This document shows positions 1 to 8,563 of a stretch of DNA of 35,318 nucleotides, piece by piece (the stretch's first letter is position 1; each line of letters begins with the position of its first letter). The position numbers were made by a program, and so were the translations under genes. Under the pieces are notes generated by a model that was not told the origin of the DNA, did not search any database, and saw only the letters and a program-made list of their open reading frames with translations. This stretch comes from JBBQXY01 sp051004815 (lineage in GTDB: Bacteria > Chloroflexota > Ktedonobacteria > Ktedonobacterales > Ktedonobacteraceae), in assembly GCA_051004815.1 (NCBI GenBank), contig JBPCJY010000075.1:1-35318 (forward strand), written 5' to 3'.

Positions 1-64
1 CCAGAAGCATCGGTATTTGTTTCACTTGCTCTCGTAGCAAGGTGAGTTCGTCTTCTACGGTCAT
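1..64 (-). CDS. N-terminal 21 residues of an unidentified protein, cut by window edge
   Basis: On the minus strand an ATG at 64 opens a frame that runs off the window: it begins MTVEDELTLLREQVKQ. The Leu/Glu/Gln-rich heptad-like start suggests an N-terminal coiled coil. Such starts are common in IS66-type transposases and in many other proteins, so no function can be assigned. The frame has no stop in the 63 visible bases, but that is a very short stretch. Confidence 0.35.
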   Translation of the reverse strand, partial: MTVEDELTLLREQVKQIPMLL

Positions 65-179
65 GCCTTTACTCTACCTGATTGTGATCGAATTGGCAAG
101 TCTCTAGGAGACCTGATTTGTTACGAACTTTCATAGTGTAACGTAGCCTTTTTCATAGGTTGCTCAGGAGAAGATGGTA

Positions 180-600
180 TAGTTCAATACAGAACGAAAG
201 AAAAAGACACATAAGCGCGAGAGTGGAAATGTAGGAGTGTGGCAGTCGGAACGCGAAACAGGATTGCGCAACCCCAGGTATTGCGGAGTGAATGATACGT
301 AGCGGAGTGGGATATCAGGCACGGATTGGAAAGATGGTAAGTAGTAGGGTAAGGATGCCAGGTAGGGGATGATAAGTAGTAGGGTGGGAAAAGTTCGGTA
401 GGGGTTGCATAACACGATGTAGATGGAACGAAGTAGTTGGTGGTTGTTACGTGGTAGAGTGGGTAAGACATGCTGGAAGTTTCGTAAGTGAGTGGTAGTT
501 CCAGGATATAGGTGTAGCGGCTGATAGGTGGCAAGGGGCCTGTGAACATATGCCAGGGGTATTACGTGGATGGTAGGGTAGGTAGAGCGTAAATTATTTC
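180..600 (+). other. Purine-rich, C-poor non-coding stretch; possible untranslated RNA
   Basis: The plus strand here is dominated by G, A and T with few C. It contains many short GTAG/GGTAGG units, including an 18-base imperfect direct repeat (core TAAGTAGTAGGGT at 338-350 and 373-385). Two overlapping minus-strand frames stay open, but their translations are low-complexity Tyr/Pro/Ser/Thr/Leu strings with no domain-like pattern, as expected from pyrimidine-rich sequence lacking stop codons. There is no plus-strand frame of note. The stretch leads directly to a strong plus-strand terminator hairpin, so it could be a transcribed non-coding RNA or decayed DNA. Confidence 0.35.
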
Positions 601-632
601 TCTGATTTTTGGGTTGTTATGTAGATGGATGG

Positions 633-672
633 AAGCCTCAAGGGAGTACGTTCCCTTGAGGCTTTTTGGTTT
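633..672 (+). terminator. Rho-independent terminator hairpin
   Basis: A perfect 13-bp stem (633-645 with 652-664) closes a 6-base loop and runs into a T-rich tail (TTTTTGGTTTTT). The orientation is plus. No plus-strand gene lies upstream in the window, so it terminates either an unrecognised RNA in 180-630 or read-through transcripts ahead of the methyltransferase gene. Confidence 0.75.
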
Positions 673-871
673 TTGGGGCGAGTCAACGACTAGATGCTCT
701 TTTGCTCAATCTTCACTCAAGCGAAGGGCTTCCACCAACGCTACGAGGAAGGCGGTCACTATTCCCATAAGTTGCCATTACTGCTATGCCCAATAAGATA
801 TCTATGCTAAGAGCCAACGATGTTGTTATAATGTTCTCAATAAGCGGAAAAAGCAGCAATCGTGCCCTGGT

Positions 872-2209
872 ATGCTGATGAGAGTAGGAGAAAATGTAGT
901 GAGTTATGCTACTGCCCGACAACGGGGAGCCAATCGTGAGATAAACAAACTGTATATTGAAGATCGCCCTGTCCATGAATGGTATCGCTTTGTGCTCTCT
1001 TTTCCTCCTCACCTCGTCCGTGACTACCTTGAGCGATTCGGCATGAAGAGCAATCAGCGCGTCTTGGACCCGTTTTGCGGTACGGGCACAGTCCTGGTCG
1101 AATGCAAAAAACAAGGTATTTCTAGTGTAGGCATTGAAGCAAGCCCGATGGCTCAATTTGCCAGTCAAGTCAAAGTAGATTGGAGCCTTGAACCTGAAGG
1201 CTTGATAGAGCATGCTCGTCACGTCGCTGAATCTACTATAAAGGTGCTAAGTGCAGCAGGGATTGAGGACAACCCACTCTTCCGACTTGTCCAAATGGGA
1301 CATCTACCTTTAAAAACGCTCTCTGATGAAAAGATGAAATTGCTGCTGACGGATTCATTGAGCCCACTGCCTTTGCACAAAACGTTGGTGTTACTTGACT
1401 GCTTAGAAGAGCACCATAATGAGCAATATTATCGCCATGAGCGTTTGGCTCTGGCAAAGGCTCTTGCGTTCTCTATTAGCAACCTCCACTTTGGTCCAGA
1501 AGTTGGGCTTGGTGCTGTTAAGCTTGATGCTCCTGTAATTTCTACCTGGTTAGATATTGTGCAAGGTATGGCAAATGATCTACGCAATGTACAAGTTACC
1601 AGAAATACACAGGCCGACGTTTATCTCGCGGATTCCCGCCAAATTTCTGAGTTGATAGAGCCACATTCTATTGATGCAGTTATTACATCGCCTCCTTACC
1701 CTAATGAAAAGGATTATACTCGCACCACTAGGCTGGAATCAGTTTTATTGGGCTTCATTCAAGATAAAGCCGAGCTGCAAGCATTAAAACGAAACCTTTT
1801 ATGCTCAAATACACGCAATGTTTACAAAGATGACATGCATGATCAGTTGGTGGCTGGTTATGCAAAGATTCAGCAGATTGCGGAAGCTATTGAAGCTAAA
1901 CGTATCGAACTTGGGAAAACATCTGGCTTTGAGCGACTCTATGCCAGGGCTACCAAGCTATATTTTGGCGGTATGGTGCATCACTTAACATCCTTACGCA
2001 CGTTACTACGTCCAGGTGCTCAACTGGCATATGTAGTAGGCGACCAGGCATCGTACTTCCGGATCAAGATTCCTACTGGTCAACTACTGGCCGATATCGC
2101 TTTATCGCTTGGCTATGAAGTAACTGGCATCGATTTGTTCCGAACACGTTTTTCGACTGCCACCAAAGAAGAACTTCGCGAGGAAGTTGTGATACTGCGT
2201 TGGCCTTAA
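872..2209 (+). CDS. Orphan site-specific DNA methyltransferase (N4-cytosine/N6-adenine type)
   Basis: The 445-residue protein carries an AdoMet-binding motif I, DPFCGTG, near residue 66, followed by GIEASP. The catalytic motif IV SPPYPNEKDY is near residue 273. SPPY is typical of N4mC and some N6mA amino-methyltransferases that modify the exocyclic amine in DNA. Motif I precedes motif IV by about 200 residues, which leaves room for a target-recognition region between them, as in alpha-class enzymes. The start has two nearby ATGs (872, 878) and only a weak ribosome site; a TATAAT at 827-832 could be its -10 box. No restriction endonuclease is adjacent: the next gene is a convergent GtrA-type membrane protein 2 bases beyond the stop. 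It is therefore likely a solitary methyltransferase. Family is confident; target base and site are unknown. Confidence 0.85.
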   Translation: MLMRVGENVVSYATARQRGANREINKLYIEDRPVHEWYRFVLSFPPHLVRDYLERFGMKSNQRVLDPFCGTGTVLVECKKQGISSVGIEASPMAQFASQVKVDWSLEPEGLIEHARHVAESTIKVLSAAGIEDNPLFRLVQMGHLPLKTLSDEKMKLLLTDSLSPLPLHKTLVLLDCLEEHHNEQYYRHERLALAKALAFSISNLHFGPEVGLGAVKLDAPVISTWLDIVQGMANDLRNVQVTRNTQADVYLADSRQISELIEPHSIDAVITSPPYPNEKDYTRTTRLESVLLGFIQDKAELQALKRNLLCSNTRNVYKDDMHDQLVAGYAKIQQIAEAIEAKRIELGKTSGFERLYARATKLYFGGMVHHLTSLRTLLRPGAQLAYVVGDQASYFRIKIPTGQLLADIALSLGYEVTGIDLFRTRFSTATKEELREEVVILRWP

Positions 2210-2211
2210 TC

Positions 2212-2865
2212 CTACGCGCCCTTTACTGCTGTCTTGACGTGACGGTAGGTGAAGATGTGGTGGAAGGAGAAATTATAGATCAGGACAAGGATTAAGGCTG
2301 TTGCCTGGGCAATGATGGCCGGGACATGCCGTAGGGTGGTAAAGCCGAACTGGATTAAGAAGGTCAGTAAGCTACCAACAATCGAGGTGAGGTGGTAGCG
2401 GATGCAGCGAGCCAACCACGAGCGGTCATGTCCCGCGAGATGGCGAAACGTGAAATAATCGTTCGGAATAAAATTTGCCATGATCGAAATTTCGCTGGCT
2501 AGAATTGACGCGACCAGGTTATGCGCTACTGCGCTGATGGGCAATGGGATATGGTAGAGCACAACATAGAAGACAATCAGGTTGACTACGGCGGCCGCAC
2601 CACCAATGAAAATATAGGTAATGAACCGCTGGAACCAATCTGCGCGACCACCAGAGACTTTATCTACAATATCTAAGCCATAATTGACAATCGCCCAGGG
2701 AGTAGGACGATAACTGGGGAGGGTGCCCTTTGGCTGCGCTTTATGTGCATTGTGTTTATCGTTAAGGGGTGATTGAGATTGAACCTGAACTGAGGGTGTG
2801 CTTTCTGATAATTCCAATATATCTACAACTTCTACTTGTTCGCTTTGCAGCGTTGACTTACTCAT
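2212..2865 (-). CDS. GtrA-like polytopic membrane protein
   Basis: The 217-residue protein has a hydrophilic N-terminal tail of about 85 residues and then four hydrophobic segments in the GtrA/DPMS pattern. The first helix has RFITYIFIGGAAAVVNL, and the later segments include the family-like NFIPNDYFTFRH and a closing YNFSFHHIFTYR. GtrA-family proteins are small four-helix membrane proteins often tied to polyprenyl-linked sugar transfer or flipping in cell-wall or O-antigen glycosylation. The start at 2865 (MSKSTL) was preferred to an in-frame ATG 8 codons upstream because GGAG sits 8 bases before it. No glycosyltransferase lies next to it, so its pathway cannot be read from context. The long polar tail is unusual for the family. 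Confidence 0.8.
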   Translation of the reverse strand: MSKSTLQSEQVEVVDILELSESTPSVQVQSQSPLNDKHNAHKAQPKGTLPSYRPTPWAIVNYGLDIVDKVSGGRADWFQRFITYIFIGGAAAVVNLIVFYVVLYHIPLPISAVAHNLVASILASEISIMANFIPNDYFTFRHLAGHDRSWLARCIRYHLTSIVGSLLTFLIQFGFTTLRHVPAIIAQATALILVLIYNFSFHHIFTYRHVKTAVKGA

Positions 2866-3101
2866 ACATTCTCCGAAATCTACAAACAAAAAAGAATAGA
2901 CTACTTGTTTATTGAGGACGGTTCACGATGAACCAAAGTAACAATACTATAGAAAACTCTCAAAAAAGGATTTCTGGGGGGATGGGTAGAACTCAAGGTA
3001 TGCGCCGCATTCAGATTGCAAGAGTGGGAAAAAGAGGTAGTCTGGAATGAATGATAGTGGAGTATACTAGGGTAATCCAAATTTAACAGAGGAGAAGGTA
3101 T

Positions 3102-3680
3102 ATGTCTGCTCGTGTGTTGCAAGAATTGAAGATACGCGCCCAATTCGACCCCGTTTTACGTCGGAAGCTGGCAGCATCCCCGCTCCAGTTTTTAGCCGCC
3201 TTTGACCTAAGCTCTGATGAGAAGCGACAGCTCGTTTTACCTCACTTTAGCTGGATACTTGAAGAGAGGCTTGCCGCTATGCCGTTTCCCGCGACAGAAG
3301 ACGCGTATGTGATGTTACAACACCTCGGCATACAAGTGATACTCAACCTTACCGGCTATGTTGACGACGCTCCTCTGCTGTCCGCTTTCACTGTACACAA
3401 CATCCCCATTGCCAACATGAAACCGCCAACCTTGCACGAGATGCATCAAGCTGTCTCAATTCTTCACACTTCGTTGAAGAACAGTCAACCGGTTGTTGTT
3501 CACTGTGAAGCCGGACTGGGGCGCACCGGGACGATCATCGCGGGCTATCTCACCACACGCGGACTACCCGCCCAGGAGGCAATCGACTCTCTGCGGAAGC
3601 AGCGTCCCGGCTCTATTGAAACAGAAGAGCAAGAAGCGGCCATACACGACTACGAGCGTAGTTACAGGACGCTGCTATAA
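3102..3680 (+). CDS. Dual-specificity (tyrosine-type) phosphatase with helical N-terminal domain
   Basis: The 192-residue protein ends in a cysteine-phosphatase fold with the P-loop HCEAGLGRTGT near residues 134-144, close in form to DUSP23/VHZ-like atypical dual-specificity phosphatases. The Cys and Arg of CX5R are present. In the loop that normally supplies the general acid (DFxPP in relatives) the sequence reads NMKPPT, so the Asp appears to be Asn. The first ~50 residues (FDPVLRRKLAASPLQFLAAF, then DLSSDEK) are helical and resemble the small LigA/NHLP-like leader domains seen in Chloroflexota proteins; this part is inference. GGAGAAGG lies just before the ATG. The gene stands alone, followed by a repeat-rich gap. 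Confidence 0.85.
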   Translation: MSARVLQELKIRAQFDPVLRRKLAASPLQFLAAFDLSSDEKRQLVLPHFSWILEERLAAMPFPATEDAYVMLQHLGIQVILNLTGYVDDAPLLSAFTVHNIPIANMKPPTLHEMHQAVSILHTSLKNSQPVVVHCEAGLGRTGTIIAGYLTTRGLPAQEAIDSLRKQRPGSIETEEQEAAIHDYERSYRTLL

Positions 3681-3710
3681 GTATGTTTCGCAAGGGACTT
3701 ACACAGGAAG

Positions 3711-3876
3711 GGTTTTTGGAAAGAGGCGATGGCGTGCGTAGGGACAAGGGGCAGAGTGGCGGGGGGGGGGGGGGGGTGTTTTTGTTTTGTTTTTGGGGGG
3801 AGGAAAAAAAACCCAACAAGAAAGGACAAGCGCCCCCCTCCCCCACCACCCCACGTCTCCCTGTCCCTACGCATGG
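3711..3876. repeat. MITE-like intergenic repeat with a 16-G homopolymer
   Basis: The left end (GTTTTTGGAAAGAGGCGATG, then GCGTGCGTAGGGACAAGGGG) recurs at 35163-35220 in the same orientation. The right end carries the inverse complement of GCGTAGGGACA, so the unit has inverted ends about 150 bp apart. Between them lie 16 consecutive G (3761-3776), T-rich and A8 runs, and C-rich runs complementary to the G tract. The short frames seen across it on both strands are homopolymer translations, not genes. It fills the whole gap between the phosphatase and VCBS genes. Transposition is inferred from the two copies only. Confidence 0.6.
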
Positions 3877-3920
3877 ACGAGTTACCCACCTTTCCCCATT
3901 TTAGGTCGGTGTGACTATGG

Positions 3921-4643
3921 TCACAAGTGTATTTGTTCCCCTGGTTGGAGGGGGCGGAATTGTGTGCCGTCGTTGATAAAGACAATCTGTTGATCCTGGA
4001 TGTGGACAATGAGGTCGGGTTTACCGTCTCCATTCACGTCGCGAATTTCGCCGGTGATAGGCGTCAAGTCCTGGCCGTCGCCATATAAGATGGGGCCGGC
4101 GTAGATACGGGCATGGGCGGAGTCGCCACCGGGCAATTCAATGATTTCTACATGTCTATTCAGGTTGATAAAGATAAAATGCGTTGGATTGCTCGCGCTA
4201 TCCTGATGCCCAACTACCGCGTCCATTTGAAAAGTACGAGGGCGACCGTACTGCGTGTCGTCCAGGTGTACCTGCCACCACGCGCTTACGGTGCTGAAAC
4301 CGAGGACGAGGAGTGCCATGACGAACATCCCCACCACCACTGCCAGCAGAGGGAGGCGTTTTTGCCCCAGCTTTATGGCTGGCATAGCAGGCATGGCTGG
4401 GCGTGCTAAAGGTTTGCTCTGAAGCTTATGGATAGTATTGGAGGCGTTGGGAGCGTTGGAGACAATGCTGGCGCGACGCCGTGTGATTGGCCCTCTTTGC
4501 GGCAAGGGATCATCAATGGTATCATGTTCGACAGGCTGCTGATACCTTCGTGCGCTACTGGGATTACGTGTTGTGTACAGGCTGTCGTCGTCTATATCAT
4601 AGTCAACCTCTGCGGGCTGCTTGCGTGTCTCTGTCGCTCCCAT
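3921..4643 (-). CDS. Membrane-anchored VCBS/FG-GAP repeat protein
   Basis: The 240-residue protein has about 95 polar residues, rich in Arg, Pro and Asp, as a cytoplasmic tail. One transmembrane helix (LPLLAVVVGMFVMALLVLGF) follows, and then an extracellular domain. The outer domain ends in a single Ca-binding-type VCBS/FG-GAP element, DVNGDGKPDLIVHIQD, of the kind found as repeats in integrin-like surface proteins. With one repeat it is shorter than usual for such domains. The start at 4643 is supported by GGAGG 8 bases upstream. No partner gene is adjacent; the CCA-enzyme operon is divergent. Function beyond surface exposure is unknown. Confidence 0.7.
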   Translation of the reverse strand: MGATETRKQPAEVDYDIDDDSLYTTRNPSSARRYQQPVEHDTIDDPLPQRGPITRRRASIVSNAPNASNTIHKLQSKPLARPAMPAMPAIKLGQKRLPLLAVVVGMFVMALLVLGFSTVSAWWQVHLDDTQYGRPRTFQMDAVVGHQDSASNPTHFIFINLNRHVEIIELPGGDSAHARIYAGPILYGDGQDLTPITGEIRDVNGDGKPDLIVHIQDQQIVFINDGTQFRPLQPGEQIHL

Positions 4644-4912
4644 GGCGAAGCCTCCATTTCTAAGAAATTTTGTTCGTACATCTCCCTAATTCTACTATAG
4701 AATAGACGTTCAAGTCAAGCGTTTTCGAGGCCAATTAGAACAAATTTTCCATGCGCGTTAATTTGCAACAAGATATGTGTTGATGAGAAGCCCAGAAAAG
4801 CGCAGCAAGTGGGTACTATAAAAAATTGCCAGGATATGAGATAATACTGCCATTACCGAGAGATAGGAAGGGCGTGTGGCCCGTATTTCTGAAGCGGATA
4901 CATGCGTTAGAG

Positions 4913-6310
4913 ATGCTAGATATAATCATTACGCTGGCGGAAGCCTTTCGTGCGCAGCACAAACAACTTTATATGGTCGGCGGGACGGTGCGTGATGTCT
5001 TGCTGCATCGTGAGCAGCAATCAATGGATGCGGACCTGGCAACGGACGCGCATCCTGATGAAGTCAAACGCCTGGTGGCACCAACACGTCCCAGCGCGGT
5101 CGTCCTGGTGGGCGAGCGTTTTGGCACTGTGCGCCTGCATTACGGCAGCGATATCATCGAGATTACCACCTTTCGCACGGAACGATACAATCCAGAATCG
5201 CGCAAGCCAGAGGTTGGTTTTGGCACATCGCTGGCCGATGATTTGCTGCGGCGTGACTTTACCATCAATGCCCTGGCGCGTGACCCGCTCAATGGACATA
5301 TCATTGATCTCTTTGAGGGACGACAAGACCTGGACGCGCATATTTTACGCGCCGTTGGCAACGAACCGGATAAGCGTTTTGACGAAGACCCCCTGCGCCT
5401 GTTGCGGGCGGTGCGCTTTGCCGCGCAACTCGACTTTACCATTGAGCCGCAGACAAGGCGTTCGATGATTCGTCAGGCTGCTAAACTGCAAAAGATCAGC
5501 CGTGAGCGTATTCGCGACGAAATGAATAAGTTGCTGGTTTCGCCACATCCGGCGAAGGGGCTTGATCTCCTCGTGGAACTGGGCTTGATGGAATGGATCA
5601 TACCGGAAGTAATGGAACTGCGCGGCGTCAGCCAACAGCCTTCACCCACCTCCACTCCTACACGTAGCGTCTCCTCCAAAGATGTCTATGCGCATGTTTT
5701 GCGCGTAGTGGAACGCTCATCGCCGCGCCTGGCAACGCGTTGGAGCGCGTTATTGCATGACATTGCCAAGCCGCGAACGCGCACCATCGAAGACAATAAA
5801 ATTCATTTCTTTGGACACGAGGATGTTGGGGCGTACATGGCGCGGGACATTCTGAAAAGGCTACACTTTGATCGCGACTTCATTGAGGATGTCTCACGGA
5901 TAGTACGGCTGCACATGCGAGCCAATGCCTACACCTCTGACTGGACAGATGGAGCGGTACGGCGCCTGATGTTGGAGAGTGGAGATGTCCTGCCGAATTT
6001 GCTGGACCTCTCGCGTGCTGATATCACCAGCTATCGGGCGGATAAAATCTCGCGTGCCGCCGCCCGTGTGAGCGAACTCGCGGAACGTTGCCAACGCCTA
6101 CAAGAGGAGGCGGAGCGTGTGCCGCTCAAGAGTCCGTTGGATGGCAACGAGTTAATGGCTCTTTTTGGGCGCAATCCAGGGCCATGGCTGCGTCCCATCA
6201 AAGATCACCTGTTGGGTCTGGTCATTGATGGTGTGCTCTCGCCCGATGATAAGGAAGAGGCGGCCAGGATTGCCCGCTCACTTTTGGCGGATGAGGGTCA
6301 TAATGATTGA
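4913..6310 (+). CDS. cca: CCA tRNA nucleotidyltransferase with C-terminal HD domain
   Basis: This enzyme adds or repairs the 3' CCA of tRNAs. The N-terminal polymerase-beta-type domain shows GGTVRD near residues 23-28 and the metal-binding DAD about 20 residues later. RRDFTINALA and the RFDEDPLRLLRAVRFA signature of class II nucleotidyltransferases follow. A C-terminal HD phosphohydrolase domain has LLHDIAKP near residue 281. The frame is open from a TTG at 4826, and a GTG lies at 4874. The ATG at 4913 is preferred because family proteins start shortly before GGxVRD, although its ribosome site is weak. Its stop overlaps the start of the next gene by 8 bases, so the two are probably translated together. 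The only tRNA in this window (Lys) lacks an encoded CCA, consistent with needing this enzyme. Confidence 0.9.
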   Translation: MLDIIITLAEAFRAQHKQLYMVGGTVRDVLLHREQQSMDADLATDAHPDEVKRLVAPTRPSAVVLVGERFGTVRLHYGSDIIEITTFRTERYNPESRKPEVGFGTSLADDLLRRDFTINALARDPLNGHIIDLFEGRQDLDAHILRAVGNEPDKRFDEDPLRLLRAVRFAAQLDFTIEPQTRRSMIRQAAKLQKISRERIRDEMNKLLVSPHPAKGLDLLVELGLMEWIIPEVMELRGVSQQPSPTSTPTRSVSSKDVYAHVLRVVERSSPRLATRWSALLHDIAKPRTRTIEDNKIHFFGHEDVGAYMARDILKRLHFDRDFIEDVSRIVRLHMRANAYTSDWTDGAVRRLMLESGDVLPNLLDLSRADITSYRADKISRAAARVSELAERCQRLQEEAERVPLKSPLDGNELMALFGRNPGPWLRPIKDHLLGLVIDGVLSPDDKEEAARIARSLLADEGHND

Positions 6311-8033
6311 GCAAGAGGCAGTAGCGGATACTGAGGACACCAAGGCAAGTAGCTGGTGGGCGGTTGACGATTTCCCTGTGCGTAAAGCTTCGCGTGCCGC
6401 CTTTTTGATTGATGGCCGCATGACCATGTTGGAGATGTGCCACCGCTTCCTGAGTGCGCGGCATACCATTCATATCGCGGCCTGGGGTCTCAGTCCGGAG
6501 CTATTGCTTGTGCGTGGCAAACATCATCGAGCGGGGCCAGATGGCTCGCCAGAACAAGAGGCGTTGCTGGCCTGGCTACGGGCCAAGGGACTAGCGGAGG
6601 AAGACTTACGCTTCTGGCAACAGTGTGAGGAACCCAGCGTGCGGAATGTGCTGGGCTATGTCGTCTCCAAGGGCATTGAGGTGCGCGTGCTTTTGTGGAA
6701 TACGTATAGCTTGCCCTTTCAACCCAATCCGAAGCAGGTACAGGAAACACTTGATACGGTCGGGGTGCGCTGCTTGCTGGATGATAGCCACATGGGGCTT
6801 TTGAACCATCCCTTGCTGGCGCATCATCAGAAAACGGTGATCGTCGATAACACGTTTGCTTTTGTCGGTGGCATTGATATGATGGTGGATAACAGTGGGG
6901 ACTATGATCGTTGGGATAGCAAAGGGCATCCCTTTCATCATCCGTTGCGGTTGGGCAAAGATGGGAAGATGCCGCATAGCTGGCATGATGTGCATATACT
7001 TTTTGAGGGGCCAGCCGTGGTGGATGTCGAGCAGAACTTTCGCCAACGCTGGAACGCCGTGGTAAATCTACACGAGATGGATGCGCTGCTGCTCCTGTCA
7101 GATGTAGCGGATGATACGCCAGCCGACGAGATTGCCGGGACTCTCCAGGTGCAGGTGACGCGTACTATTCCCAGTCGGACTTACGCGTTCGCGCCGGAAG
7201 AGGGCATCGCCACGATTCTGGAGACGTACAGAAACGCGTTCGCCCTGGCAAAACGCTCTATTTATATTGAGAACCAATATTTCTGGCGGCGCACTTTCCT
7301 GGGCATAGAAAGCCCGATTATGGGCTTGCCCCATGCCGATATGGAGCAGTTGTGGCAATCGTTGGCGGATGCCCTGAAACGCGGCGTAGTTGTCACTTTG
7401 CTGCTGCCGGATAATCCCAATGTGGGGCGCGAATTTACCGATGATGGTATCCAGTATCTCTGGTCTATTGCTCCACAGGCAGTAGCCTCCGGTACTTTAC
7501 AGGTCTATACGCTGGGATCATCGTGTCAAAAAGAGAGTCAAATGTTGTATCGTCCTATTTATGTTCACGCGAAAGTTGCTATTGTAGACGATCAGTGGAT
7601 GACGGTTGGCTCAGCGAATCTGAATAATCGCGGTATGCGCGATGATACAGAGATGGATGTTGCTGTAGTGCATGCAAAATTGGCGCAAGGGCTGCGCATA
7701 TTGCTCATGGCTGAGCATCTTGGCCTGTGCGATGAGGATGCGCTATTTCGTATTATCGAGGTGATGGGACGTGTGCAACTCGCCGATGAACGAGATCAGG
7801 TGAGCGAAGAAATAGGCTCACTGTGGGCACGCTTGCAAGCATTATTGAGCGACCCATTTAGTGGTATGGCACTCTTTGCGAAGCAAGCCAGGGAAAATCT
7901 GCTTGCCGTCAAAGCTGGTCAGCCGCTTGTAGGTCATCTCTTGCCGTATATCTCGCACGAGTGGGCGCGAGAATACGAGGTGACGGTACACTCGGTCAAT
8001 GGTTGGCTTGCTGGGCTACCCAACAATGCATGA
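6303..8033 (+). CDS. Phospholipase D-like protein (two HKD motifs)
   Basis: The 576-residue protein carries the paired HxKxxxxD active-site halves of the phospholipase D/cardiolipin synthase superfamily. The first is HHQKTVIVDNTFAFVGGIDM near residue 174, the second HAKVAIVDDQWMTVGSANL near residue 420. Such proteins hydrolyse or transfer phosphatidyl groups. It has no obvious signal peptide or membrane helix, so it resembles soluble PLD more than bacterial cardiolipin synthase. The ATG at 6303 was chosen because GAGGG precedes it and it overlaps the upstream cca stop (ATGATTGA). The frame extends further upstream, but only inside cca. The next gene starts 28 bases downstream. The substrate cannot be told from sequence. 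Confidence 0.88.
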   Translation: MIEQEAVADTEDTKASSWWAVDDFPVRKASRAAFLIDGRMTMLEMCHRFLSARHTIHIAAWGLSPELLLVRGKHHRAGPDGSPEQEALLAWLRAKGLAEEDLRFWQQCEEPSVRNVLGYVVSKGIEVRVLLWNTYSLPFQPNPKQVQETLDTVGVRCLLDDSHMGLLNHPLLAHHQKTVIVDNTFAFVGGIDMMVDNSGDYDRWDSKGHPFHHPLRLGKDGKMPHSWHDVHILFEGPAVVDVEQNFRQRWNAVVNLHEMDALLLLSDVADDTPADEIAGTLQVQVTRTIPSRTYAFAPEEGIATILETYRNAFALAKRSIYIENQYFWRRTFLGIESPIMGLPHADMEQLWQSLADALKRGVVVTLLLPDNPNVGREFTDDGIQYLWSIAPQAVASGTLQVYTLGSSCQKESQMLYRPIYVHAKVAIVDDQWMTVGSANLNNRGMRDDTEMDVAVVHAKLAQGLRILLMAEHLGLCDEDALFRIIEVMGRVQLADERDQVSEEIGSLWARLQALLSDPFSGMALFAKQARENLLAVKAGQPLVGHLLPYISHEWAREYEVTVHSVNGWLAGLPNNA

Positions 8034-8061
8034 CGATAATCACTAGAAAAGGTATAGAACC

Positions 8062-8556
8062 ATGGCGAAGACAAACAAACAGGGACCACAGAAGGCGAAT
8101 ACCCCTACTCCGGCGAACAATGCCAGTACCGCGGGTCAACCAAAACCTACCGCATCTCCGGCGCATAAAAGTAAGCCAACTGGCAGGACGAACCCGAACC
8201 GCCCACATGTTGGTGGAACGGCAATGCCCGGCGCAAAGTCTACCCAGCCCAAGGAGGTCAGCACCTCCAACCCTCAGCAACAGCAAGCGGACAATTACAA
8301 TCGTACAATGCGCCGCCGCATGGAGCATCTGGGGACAGGCCCAAGCCAGGGTAGTACGGCACAAGACCAGCACAAAAAACGCCTGGAAAAGCGGCGCAAA
8401 CGTATTGAGGAGCGGCGCGAAGAGGTGAGAAAGGTAGCAGCATCTGGCCCACGCAAAATCACTATTGGGCGCAGGAACACGTACTTCCTCATCGCCGTTG
8501 CCGTCCTCATCGTTGCCATCATCGTGATCGCGGCCCTGCTTAATGGCAGGTTATAA
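8062..8556 (+). CDS. Small C-terminally anchored membrane protein, function unknown
   Basis: The 164-residue protein has a disordered N-terminal half rich in Pro, Thr, Asn, Lys and Gln. A strongly basic, probably helical segment follows (KKRLEKRRKRIEERREEVRK). It ends with one transmembrane helix (YFLIAVAVLIVAIIVIAALL) near the C-terminus, giving a tail-anchored topology with a large cytoplasmic part. It is the last gene of the cca-PLD operon, 28 bases after the PLD stop, with a plain AGG upstream. The basic stretch could bind nucleic acid or acidic lipid; that is conjecture. No known family is recognised. Confidence 0.7.
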   Translation: MAKTNKQGPQKANTPTPANNASTAGQPKPTASPAHKSKPTGRTNPNRPHVGGTAMPGAKSTQPKEVSTSNPQQQQADNYNRTMRRRMEHLGTGPSQGSTAQDQHKKRLEKRRKRIEERREEVRKVAASGPRKITIGRRNTYFLIAVAVLIVAIIVIAALLNGRL

Positions 8557-8563
8557 GGGAGTT

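Noticed and set aside
184..549. Two overlapping minus-strand frames of 121 and 83 residues
   Set aside because: Low-complexity Tyr/Pro/Ser/Thr translations caused by a pyrimidine-rich strand; no ribosome site, no domain.
3613..4033. Several frames across the G16/C-rich gap
   Set aside because: They encode homopolymers of Gly or Pro read from the repeat on both strands.
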